Shown here: in pieces, positions 24,835-31,679 of the stretch | How the letters are laid out: every line of letters starts with the position of its first letter | How positions within the stretch are numbered: position 1 is the stretch's first letter | Source: Nocardia uniformis NBRC 13702 | GTDB lineage: Bacteria; Actinomycetota; Actinomycetes; Mycobacteriales; Mycobacteriaceae | Direction of reading: 5' to 3' | Assembly (NCBI RefSeq): GCF_001613345.1 | Contig: NZ_BDCE01000067.1 | Location: 122,774 to 186,773 of the forward strand | Length of the DNA: 64,000 nt | Notes under the pieces: model-generated | Database searches by the model: none | Seen by the model: the letters and a program-made list of their open reading frames with translations, nothing else | What the model was told of the DNA's origin: nothing | Translations under genes and position numbers: made by a program

Positions 24835-24897
24835 TTTCGTGCACTATCAGCACTGTCCAGGCGAATTCCGCGCTTCCAGGGGAGATAGTGCACGAAA
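24835..24897. terminator. long-loop inverted repeat after TetR gene
   Basis: 14-bp perfect arms (TTTCGTGCACTATC and its complement) at 24835-24848 and 24884-24897, separated by 35 bp, between the convergent TetR and resolvase-like genes. It could be a bidirectional terminator or a small mobile palindrome; the long loop makes a simple terminator less certain. Confidence 0.4.
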
Positions 24898-24937
24898 AGT
24901 GTCAACGACGCGATACCCCCTGCGGCCCAGCGGTTCA

Positions 24938-25306
24938 CTAGCCCTCGGCATGGCCATCGCCCACCCGCATCGGTGGCTGCATCGGGCGGGAGATCCAGCG
25001 TGCGAAGGTCTGCTCGGGCGATACGGTGATCACGTCGGCGACGGCCACCAACTCATCGGGCAACTCTCCGCCGAAATGCTCGAGGCTCGGCACCACAACG
25101 GCATCGACATCGGTCGCCTTGGCGACATTGACGAGTCGTTGGAGTGGATGGTCGGTATGTGCGCCGAACACAACGGTTTTGGCGAACGTGTAGCCGAGCC
25201 GCCTCGCGAGGCTGCGGATGTGTGTGTCGTCCCACGGTTGGCGTATGCCAGAGATGTCGGAACGCAGGTAGCCGAGGGCGGTTGGTACTTCGAGCACGAT
25301 CACCAC
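24938..25306 (-). CDS. resolvase-fold-like protein without catalytic serine
   Basis: 122 residues; GTG at 25306 or 25303. It starts VLEVPTALGYLRSDISG, continues IRSLARRLGY..AKTVVFG and DVDAVVVPSLEHFGGELP, and ends after ITVSPEQTFARW. The pattern recalls the N-terminal domain of serine recombinases (GYxRxS, then the second helix and strand), but the expected nucleophile Ser after YxR is replaced and there is no DNA-binding C-terminus. I infer a non-catalytic relative of unknown role. It overlaps the end of the 53-residue membrane protein, so the two are coupled. Confidence 0.6.
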   Translation of the reverse strand: MVIVLEVPTALGYLRSDISGIRQPWDDTHIRSLARRLGYTFAKTVVFGAHTDHPLQRLVNVAKATDVDAVVVPSLEHFGGELPDELVAVADVITVSPEQTFARWISRPMQPPMRVGDGHAEG

Positions 25307-25461
25307 CCCCGACGCGGCAGATAAGTGCGGGATTCGGAGGCGAGGCGGGCCTGAATCTCGGCGACGGTGGAACCTGCACGATGACGAGCCGGGCGAGTGC
25401 TATTGGATACGGCCGCCATCACAAGCAGCAGCGCGGCGAGCGTGGATACGAGAAGTTCCAT
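25300..25461 (-). CDS. small single-pass membrane protein
   Basis: 53 residues from ATG 25461, with GGAAGGA eight bases upstream. One hydrophobic segment (LLVSTLAALLLVMAAVS) then a basic tail. Its stop overlaps the start of the resolvase-like gene. The function is unknown. The longer open frame upstream (to 25614) lacks support. Confidence 0.55.
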   Translation of the reverse strand: MELLVSTLAALLLVMAAVSNSTRPARHRAGSTVAEIQARLASESRTYLPRRGW

Positions 25462-25680
25462 GATGTCGGTCCTTCCGATCATCGGCGGGTTGTGAAACGC
25501 CTGGAGAGACGTGACACCAGCACATGCCGCGATACATCTCAGGGCAACACGTTTCGGGAAACCCAGAACGAATCTTCCGAAAGCCCAGAACCACGCCCGA
25601 ACCACGGCGCACACTTATCCAAACGCACTCATCACAAATCCCAGAACACGAGCACTTCACACCCAAACGGAGCATCAGCG

Positions 25681-26550
25681 ATGTCCGAAATCGAGTCCAC
25701 GCTTCCCCGAAGGCAACTCGGTCGGTACCTGCGAGATCTTCGCCTACAGTCGGGCATGACGATTACCGAAGCCGCGAAGCTGATCGAACACGGTTCGAGC
25801 ACCCTGCAGCGGCTGGAGAAGGGCACCGGTCGGGTTCGGGTGCTCGATGTCGAGGCGTTGTGCCGCGTCTACGGTGCCGACGAAACGACCACGGCGGCGA
25901 TGCTCGGGTTGGCTCAACAAGCGAAAGTGAAGTCTTGGTGGCATGACTTCGGGGATCTCATCCCGCAAAGCTTCGACGTGTACATGGGTTTGGAGGCAGC
26001 GGCCCGCAATTTCACGGCCTACAACGTCGAACTGGTTCCGGGACTGCTCCAGACCGCCGACTACACGAGAGCGCTCGTCCGATCTGGGTACCCTGAAGAA
26101 ACCGCCGCCGACCACGATAGGCGGGTGCGGATGCGGGCGCAGCGACAAATCCTGATCACACGCAAAACTCATTCGGCGACAGTCGATGTCGTCCTGAACG
26201 AGTTCGTGCTTCGGCGCGTAATCGGCGGACGCGGTGTGATGTCCGCGCAGCTACGCCATATCGCGGACCTGAGTACGCGACCGAACGTGACGATCCGCAT
26301 TCTGCCGTTCACCGCCGGTGTTCCGAGCGGTCGCCTCACCGGACCCTTCATTGTGCTGGGCTTCGGCGATCCAGCCGAACCGCGAGTCGTATACGTTCCG
26401 ATCTTCACCGGTGACATGTACCTGGAGAAGGAAGAGGACGTCCGCAAATACGATCAGGCGTTCCAGGCGATCCAGCACGCGACGTTGGACGAGGTGAGCA
26501 GCAGAAATATGCTGCGCCAGATTGCAAGGGAGTACGAACGTGAACGTTGA
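25681..26550 (+). CDS. XRE-family HTH regulator with DUF5753 domain (second copy)
   Basis: 289 residues from ATG 25681 (MSEIESTLPRRQLGRYLRDL). HTH at about 12-70 (MTITEAAKLIEHGSSTLQRLEKG), then the DUF5753 region (VKSWWHDFGD, GLEAAARN, VPGLLQTADYTRAL, LPFTAGVPSG). The N-terminal and central blocks match the XRE protein at 305-1183 closely. The C-terminus (YERER) overlaps the start of the first downstream DUF397 gene by 11 bp. Target unknown. Confidence 0.9.
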   Translation: MSEIESTLPRRQLGRYLRDLRLQSGMTITEAAKLIEHGSSTLQRLEKGTGRVRVLDVEALCRVYGADETTTAAMLGLAQQAKVKSWWHDFGDLIPQSFDVYMGLEAAARNFTAYNVELVPGLLQTADYTRALVRSGYPEETAADHDRRVRMRAQRQILITRKTHSATVDVVLNEFVLRRVIGGRGVMSAQLRHIADLSTRPNVTIRILPFTAGVPSGRLTGPFIVLGFGDPAEPRVVYVPIFTGDMYLEKEEDVRKYDQAFQAIQHATLDEVSSRNMLRQIAREYERER

Positions 26551-26743
26551 CCTATCCGGAGCACGGTGGTTCAAGAGCACCCGGAGCGACGCGGCCAAGG
26601 AGTGTGTGGAGGTGGCCTTCGTCACCGGCGGCGTCGGCGTCCGCGACAGCAAGGACCCGAGCGGTCCAGCGCTGATCTTCTCCCCGGTCGAATGGGACAC
26701 CTTCACGGCAGGCATGCGCGCTGGCGAGTTCGACCTGAACTAG
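26540..26743 (+). CDS. DUF397 protein, tandem copy 1
   Basis: 67 residues from GTG 26540, preceded by AGGGAG, overlapping the XRE stop by 11 bp. Reads MNVDLSGARWFKSTRSDAAK then ECVEVAFVTGG, GVRDSKDPSGPALIF, and ends GEFDLN. The latter part is almost identical at the DNA level to copy 2. Partner of the XRE regulator. Confidence 0.85.
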   Translation: MNVDLSGARWFKSTRSDAAKECVEVAFVTGGVGVRDSKDPSGPALIFSPVEWDTFTAGMRAGEFDLN

Positions 26744-26992
26744 CGCCCGAATAACTGGGCCGCGAGCGACCAGGGTAAAGGTGGGAGCGTGAAGCTAGAT
26801 CTATCGCACGCGAAGTGGTTCAAGTCCAGCTCCAGCGCAGGCGGGCAGGAGTGTGTGGAGGTGGCCTTCGTCACCGGCGGCGTCGGCGTCCGCGACAGCA
26901 AGGACCCGAGCGGTCCAGCGCTGATCTTCTCCTCGGCCGAATGGGACACCTTCACGGCAGGCATGCGCGCTGGCGAGTTCGACCTGAACTAG
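26598..26992 (+). repeat. 146-bp near-identical direct duplication inside two DUF397 genes
   Basis: 26598-26743 and 26847-26992 match at 144 of 146 positions by eye (two changes near the PVE/SAE codons), whereas the first ~20 codons of the two genes differ widely. The abrupt boundary points to recent gene conversion or unequal crossing over. Confidence 0.85.
26789..26992 (+). CDS. DUF397 protein, tandem copy 2
   Basis: 67 residues from GTG 26789, with AAAGGTGGGAG upstream. Starts MKLDLSHAKWFKSSSSAGGQ, then shares ECVEVAF...GEFDLN with copy 1. Separated from copy 1 by 45 bp. Its own ribosome site suggests it is still translated. Same family as the DUF397 at the left edge. Confidence 0.85.
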   Translation: MKLDLSHAKWFKSSSSAGGQECVEVAFVTGGVGVRDSKDPSGPALIFSSAEWDTFTAGMRAGEFDLN

Positions 26993-27001
26993 CCCTGCAC
27001 A

Positions 27002-28051
27002 TCAGTCGAACGTCAGCGCTTCCGGTTCGTCGGTGTAGGCGGTGGCGATCTCGGTGGCGAGGGTGAGGGATTTGCGGGCCCAGTCGAGGGAGGTGGTGGC
27101 TAGGCCGCAGGCGGGGGTTACCAGGATTTGGGTGGCGAGGCGACGGCGGGGGAAGCTGAGGCGGTCCATCAGGCGCACACCGGGTTCGGCGAGTTCGCGC
27201 CAGGTGACGGGGGTTGCCGGGGCGGTGGTGGGGATGAGGCCGAGGGCTAGGTGGCGGCCGGATTCGAGGAGTTCGCCGAGGGCGTCGAGGTCGGCGGTGC
27301 GGATGGTGGCGAGGTCGAAACCGACTCCGGCGGTGGCGGTGCCACGGAGGAAGTCCAGGGCGGGTGGCTCTTCGCAACTGTGAATCAGGACCGGGCCGGG
27401 TTGCGCGGTGATGACCGTGTCGAGAATATGCTGCGCTTCCGGGGCGGGGACGGCGCGCACCGTGTTCATCACGCTCGGGCCGACGAGCGAACCCTCCAGA
27501 ACGGCATTCAGCATGGGTTCGTCCAGCTGCACAATGACTTTCGCGCCCAGGCGCTTACCCACCTCGGCGACGTGCTTGGCCAGGCCCTCGGCCAGGGATT
27601 CCGAAAGGTCGCGCACCGCACCGGAATCGGTGAGTACCCGGTGCCCGAGTGGCAGTTCCACCTGGGCGGCGAGGGTCAGGGGACCTACTGCCTGCACCTT
27701 GATCGTACGGCCGGTGCCGGTGAGACCGGCTGTCTCCCAGGCTTCTTCGAGGGTGTCCAGATCTCGGCGCAGGAAGTCGCGGGAGCGGCGGGCCGCGCCC
27801 CCTGGGCGGACGGCCAGGCGGTAACCGCGGGTGGTGGTGTCGAACCGCATATCCACCAGCAGGGCCGAGGCGCGGCCGACCATGTCCGCGCCGACCCCGC
27901 GATCGGGCAGTTCCACCAGATGCGGCAGATCCCCGAGTTCACCGACCACGGTCGCGGTCGCCTCGCGGATATCGTCACCGGGCCACGATCCGACTCCGGT
28001 CGCGATCCCACCCGGCAGTGCGCCGCGCTCGTCTGTGCCGTTGTCACTCAA
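27002..28051 (-). CDS. MetE-C-like cobalamin-independent methionine synthase (Rv3015c-like)
   Basis: 349 residues, corresponding only to the C-terminal catalytic barrel of MetE. Zinc-ligand candidates are the His and Cys in IHSCEEPPALDF and the Cys in VTPACGLAT. Substrate-side residues appear in VQLDEPML. Full-length MetE is more than twice as long; short forms like this occur in archaea and actinobacteria, where methyl donor specificity may differ. The start is TTG 28051, with no good ribosome site, so the exact N-terminus is uncertain. Located downstream of mnmA on the same strand, across a repeat-containing 332-bp gap. Confidence 0.8.
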   Translation of the reverse strand: MSDNGTDERGALPGGIATGVGSWPGDDIREATATVVGELGDLPHLVELPDRGVGADMVGRASALLVDMRFDTTTRGYRLAVRPGGAARRSRDFLRRDLDTLEEAWETAGLTGTGRTIKVQAVGPLTLAAQVELPLGHRVLTDSGAVRDLSESLAEGLAKHVAEVGKRLGAKVIVQLDEPMLNAVLEGSLVGPSVMNTVRAVPAPEAQHILDTVITAQPGPVLIHSCEEPPALDFLRGTATAGVGFDLATIRTADLDALGELLESGRHLALGLIPTTAPATPVTWRELAEPGVRLMDRLSFPRRRLATQILVTPACGLATTSLDWARKSLTLATEIATAYTDEPEALTFD

Positions 28052-28383
28052 CTGGATTCACTTCGCCTTTCGAGCGTCGTCACCGGTGTGCACGTCGGTA
28101 TCCCGACGTGCACATTCGCCGATCGTCCGGCACGCGAAACTGCCGTGTCGGTTCGGCACCGCTGGCCCAGCCTGTCATCCCGGTGCGGTTCGGGCGGTAT
28201 CCGCTGCCGACCAGAGGTGGATTCCGGCCAAAAGCATGCCGGAATGACGGGGCTGTTCCGGCGGTGTGCCGTTGGTCGGAACAAGGCCGAAACGACGGGG
28301 TTGTTCCGCTGGACAGAACGACGGGGCGACTCACCGGCCGAACAACCGGGGTCCATAGCCGCCTGACCATGGTGCGTCACCAC
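28052..28383. other. 332-bp gap with inverted-repeat core R5 and short direct repeats
   Basis: Between the metE-like start and the mnmA stop. R5 occupies about 28173-28250 (GTCATCCCGGTGCGG on the left; GTGGATTCCGGCC and GCATGCCGGAATGACG on the right). Beyond it, ACGACGGGG(T/C)TGTTCCG-like segments recur at about 28245, 28294 and 28319. No gene is apparent. Confidence 0.6.
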
Positions 28384-29508
28384 TCATTCGGCGGTGCCGG
28401 ACACCAATTCGTTCGCGTACGAGTGCTTCTCACGTTCGGTACCGGAGATGGTGCCGCTACCGAGCACGAGATCGCCGCCCTCGGCATCCAACCGGTACAT
28501 GACCACCGCCTGCCCGCGTGCGACACCGGTGAGCGGTTCGCGCAGGCGCACCACAAGACCGCCGTCGACCGGTTCGACCACCGCCGCGGCGAGACCGCCG
28601 TGCGCGCGCACCTGGACGGTGCATTCGATCGGTCCGTCGGGGGTTTCCCCGGAGGTCCAGATGGCGCGGTCGGCGAGCACCGTCCACACGTGCAGATCCT
28701 CGGCGGAACCGACACGCACGGTGCCGGAATCCGGGTCGATATCGGTGACGTAGCGCGGCTTACCGTCGGCGGCGGGACCCGGCAGACCCAGCCCCTTGCG
28801 CTGACCGATGGTGAAACCGTGCACGCCTTCGTGATCGGCGAGCTTGGTGCCGTCGGAATCGAGCACCGCACCCGGGCGGATACCGATCTTCGCGCCCAGG
28901 AAGGCCCGGGTATCGCCGGAGGGGATGAAGCAGATGTCGTGGCTGTCCGGCTTATTCGCCACCGCGAGGCCGCGCTCGGCGGCCTCTTCGCGAATACGCG
29001 GCTTCGGAGTATCGCCGACGGGGAACATGGCACGCGAAAGCTGCTCGGCGGTCAGCACCGCGAGCACATAGGACTGGTCCTTGTCCTCATCCACCGCCCG
29101 CCGCAGCACACCGTCCTCGAGGCGGGCGTAATGCCCGGTCACCACGGCATCGAAGCCGAGCGCCAGCGCACGGTCGGCCAGCGCCGAGAACTTGATCTTC
29201 TCGTTGCAGCGCAGGCATGGATTCGGGGTCTCCCCGGCGGCGTAGGACGCGACGAAATCGTCGATGACGTCCTCCTTGAACCGGTCGGCGAAATCCCAAA
29301 CGTAGAACGGGATTCCGAGCACATCGGCGGCGCGGCGCGCGTCTCCGGCGTCCTCCTTGGAGCAGCAACCACGCGATCCGGTGCGCAGTGTCCCGGGCGA
29401 GGCGGACAGCGCCAGGTGCACGCCCACCACCTCATGTCCGGCGTCGACGGCGCGGGCGGCGGCCACCGCCGAATCCACGCCACCGCTCATCGCGGCAAGT
29501 ACTCGCAT
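28384..29508 (-). CDS. mnmA: tRNA-specific 2-thiouridylase
   Basis: 374 residues from ATG 29508, which overlaps the iscS TGA by one base and has GGGAGGG upstream. PP-loop SGGVDS at 8-13 for adenylation of U34; catalytic Cys98 (PNPCLRCNEKIKF) and Cys193 (HDICFIPSGD) for persulfide transfer. The C-terminal beta domains are present. Thiolates wobble U34 of Lys, Glu and Gln tRNAs, taking sulfur from the cysteine desulfurase encoded just upstream. Confidence 0.96.
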   Translation of the reverse strand: MRVLAAMSGGVDSAVAAARAVDAGHEVVGVHLALSASPGTLRTGSRGCCSKEDAGDARRAADVLGIPFYVWDFADRFKEDVIDDFVASYAAGETPNPCLRCNEKIKFSALADRALALGFDAVVTGHYARLEDGVLRRAVDEDKDQSYVLAVLTAEQLSRAMFPVGDTPKPRIREEAAERGLAVANKPDSHDICFIPSGDTRAFLGAKIGIRPGAVLDSDGTKLADHEGVHGFTIGQRKGLGLPGPAADGKPRYVTDIDPDSGTVRVGSAEDLHVWTVLADRAIWTSGETPDGPIECTVQVRAHGGLAAAVVEPVDGGLVVRLREPLTGVARGQAVVMYRLDAEGGDLVLGSGTISGTEREKHSYANELVSGTAE

Positions 29509-30728
29509 CAATACCCTCCCTTCGCACTGGCCAGTCCGGCAGCCTTGGCTCTTTCCACCACCTGTGGCAATACCGCCAGTACGGCATCCACATCGGCATC
29601 GTTCGAATCATGTCCCAGCGAGAAGCGCAGCGATCCGCGCGCCAGCCCCGGTTCCACCCCCATGGCGAGCAGCACATGGCTGGGCCCGGCGACCCCCGCA
29701 TTGCAGGCGGATCCGGTGGAACATTCGATTCCGGCCGCATCCAGCAGCATCAATAGCGAATCACCTTCACAACCGGGGAAGGTGAAGTGCACATTGCCCG
29801 GCAGGCGATGTTCTCCGGTCGCGCCGTTCAGCACCGCATCAGGTACCGCGTCGCGGACTCCGGCAATGAGACGACCACTCAGCCGCCCCAATTCGGTCGC
29901 ACGGCCCGACATTCCGCGCGCGGTCTCCCGCAGCGCCGCCGCCAGCCCCACGGCCGCGGGCACATCCGAGGTTCCCGACCGCAGATCACGTTCGTGTCCG
30001 CCGCCGTGCACCAGCGGCACACACGGCACCGACCGACCCAGCAGCAGTACCCCGACCCCGTGCGGTCCACCCACCTTGTGTCCGGCGAAACTGGCCGCCG
30101 CGAGTCGGCTGCCCGCGAAGTCGATGGGCAGCTGCGCCGCGGCCTGCACCGCGTCGCTGTGCATGGGAATATCGAACTCCTGTGCCACCGCCGCCAATTC
30201 GTTGATCGGCTGAATCGTGCCGACCTCGTTATTGGCCCACATGACACTCACGAGGGCGATTTCGTCGGCATACGCGGCGAGCGCGTCGCGCAGCGTCCGC
30301 GGTGATACGACTCCCTCGGAGTCCACATCCAGCCAGGTGACCCGCGCGCCTTCGTGCTGCTCCAACCACTCCACGGCGTCCAGCACCGCGTGGTGTTCGA
30401 CCGCGCTCACCAGAATCCGGGACCGCTTCGGATCGGCATCGAGCCGCGCCCGATAGATCCCCTTGACGGCGAGATTGTCACTCTCGGTCCCACCGGAGGT
30501 GAAGATCACCTCGGACGGTCGAGCCCCCAGATTCGCCGCGATCGATTCACGCGCCTCCTCGAGCCACCGCCGTGCCGCCCGCCCCGACCCGTGCAGCGAG
30601 GAAGCATTCCCCGCGAGCCCCAGGACAGCCGTCATCGCCTCGATGGCGACCGGGAACATCGGAGTAGTGGCCGCGTGATCGAGGTAGACCGTCTGGGCAC
30701 CGACCGGACCCGGGTAAACCGACTTCAT
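29508..30728 (-). CDS. iscS: cysteine desulfurase
   Basis: 406 residues, class V aminotransferase fold. PLP Lys218 in SFAGHKVGGPHG, His in SAVEHHAVL, and the persulfide Cys342 in ECSTGSACNAG. Removes sulfur from cysteine and passes it to MnmA, encoded immediately downstream with a one-base stop/start overlap, and probably to other acceptors. No iscU/iscA neighbours. The start at 30728 lacks a clear ribosome site; starting at GTG codons a few residues in would still keep YLDHAATTPM. Confidence 0.95.
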   Translation of the reverse strand: MKSVYPGPVGAQTVYLDHAATTPMFPVAIEAMTAVLGLAGNASSLHGSGRAARRWLEEARESIAANLGARPSEVIFTSGGTESDNLAVKGIYRARLDADPKRSRILVSAVEHHAVLDAVEWLEQHEGARVTWLDVDSEGVVSPRTLRDALAAYADEIALVSVMWANNEVGTIQPINELAAVAQEFDIPMHSDAVQAAAQLPIDFAGSRLAAASFAGHKVGGPHGVGVLLLGRSVPCVPLVHGGGHERDLRSGTSDVPAAVGLAAALRETARGMSGRATELGRLSGRLIAGVRDAVPDAVLNGATGEHRLPGNVHFTFPGCEGDSLLMLLDAAGIECSTGSACNAGVAGPSHVLLAMGVEPGLARGSLRFSLGHDSNDADVDAVLAVLPQVVERAKAAGLASAKGGY

Positions 30729-31334
30729 GACCGATAAAGCCTATCCCACTCTCTACCTGCACTACCTTGGGGTATCCGGGCTGGCTCGACGATTTCTCGA
30801 CCCATGCACCCACGATGCGCAACCCGCGCGCACCCGCCGGATATTCCACCCCGGGTTGGCCGTCCAATCCCTATCGCGCCGACCGAGATCAGCTATCACC
30901 ACGCGTACATGCGCTGCTGCGGGTATCAGCCCCGCGTCGGCCGGCGAATCGGCGTTGGTGAGGTATGGCGCTGCTAATCGAGGACTTCGGCTTGCTGGGG
31001 GGACCTGCAGACCGCGGCACTGGTCGGGCGGGACGGATCCATCGATGGGTTGTGTTTTCCGCGACTCGATTCACCGGCCCCCTGCTGGGCGGCGACGAGC
31101 GGGCCGGGTTATGGCGAATCGCGCCGGGAGCGGGCGGACTGTGCAGTATTCGGCGATATGGCGGGTACTCGTCGAGACGCCGCCGCGCTCCGGCCACACC
31201 TGTGGTGACCATTGTTTCGACCACTGTGCCGACCGGGTAGGACCAACGGAAACAGGCCGCCGACGATCCCGGCTCATTCGGTATCGGAGTAGTAGCGTCC
31301 TCGCCAGGCCGCCGGGTACAGGAGGTGATCGTCG
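30729..31334. other. 606-bp gap between iscS and nuoA holding a GH15 relic
   Basis: iscS and nuoA diverge here. The only protein-like signal is the frameshifted glycoside-hydrolase fragment at 30965-31240. The remaining parts (30729-30964, 31241-31320) show no gene; both promoters presumably lie in them. Confidence 0.7.
30965..31240 (+). pseudogene. frameshifted N-terminal relic of a GH15 glucoamylase/trehalase-like gene
   Basis: From ATG 30965 frame 1 reads MALLIEDFGLLG. Removing one G from the GGGGGG run at about 31000 gives DLQTAALVGRDGSID and CFPRLDSPA in the second frame. Frame 1 then resumes with LLGGDERAGLWRIAP, and VLVET appears in the third frame. In order these match the conserved start of actinobacterial GH15 proteins (LLIEDYGLIGDLQTAALVGRDG, then SIDWLCLPRFDSPA, LLG, WRIAP, LVLET). 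The rest of the gene is gone. Three frames and a truncated length show that it is dead. Confidence 0.75.
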
Positions 31335-31679
31335 GTGGTGACGAATCTTCTCGTGCTGGCCGCCGTCGTCGTCGCGTCATTGGCGGCGGCGTATTCGGCC
31401 GCGCGCATCCTGCGATCCGCCCCGCCGGACCTGGACACCATGCCCTTCCTCTCCGGCAAAACCGCGGTGGAACACGCGGTTTCGCGCTATCACGTGCGCT
31501 GGTACGCCATCACGATGATCTTTCTGGCCTTCGATATGGAGATGGTCTTCATGTTCCCGTGGGCGGTGGTCGTCGCTGATATCGGCGTCATGGCCGTGGT
31601 GGAGATGTTCGGCTTCCTCGCGGTGCTGATGGTCGGCGTGCTCTACGCCTGGCAGGAAGGCGCACTGCGATGGGTGTGA
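31335..31679 (+). CDS. nuoA: complex-I-like membrane subunit NuoA
   Basis: 114 residues from GTG 31335, with a perfect GGAGGT eight bases upstream. Three membrane helices. The conserved RWYAITMIFLAFDMEMVFMFPWAV block retains the Asp/Glu of NuoA. The loop that normally has a Cys (PYECG-like) reads PFLSG here. In complex I NuoA sits at the junction of the membrane and quinone modules. It is the first gene of the cluster, and the next gene overlaps its end by 10 bp. Confidence 0.9.
   Translation: MVTNLLVLAAVVVASLAAAYSAARILRSAPPDLDTMPFLSGKTAVEHAVSRYHVRWYAITMIFLAFDMEMVFMFPWAVVVADIGVMAVVEMFGFLAVLMVGVLYAWQEGALRWV

Noticed and set aside
25144..25680. Long N-terminal extension of the second XRE protein
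   Set aside because: The paralogue starts at the same MSE...STLPRRQLGRYLR point, and the extension overlaps the minus-strand genes.
28052..28383. Riboswitch upstream of the metE-like gene
   Set aside because: The structured part is the inverted-repeat element R5; no cobalamin or SAM riboswitch core was recognised.
28018..30213. 731-residue open frame on the plus strand
   Set aside because: Antisense to mnmA and iscS, both of which have full catalytic motifs; a high-GC shadow frame.
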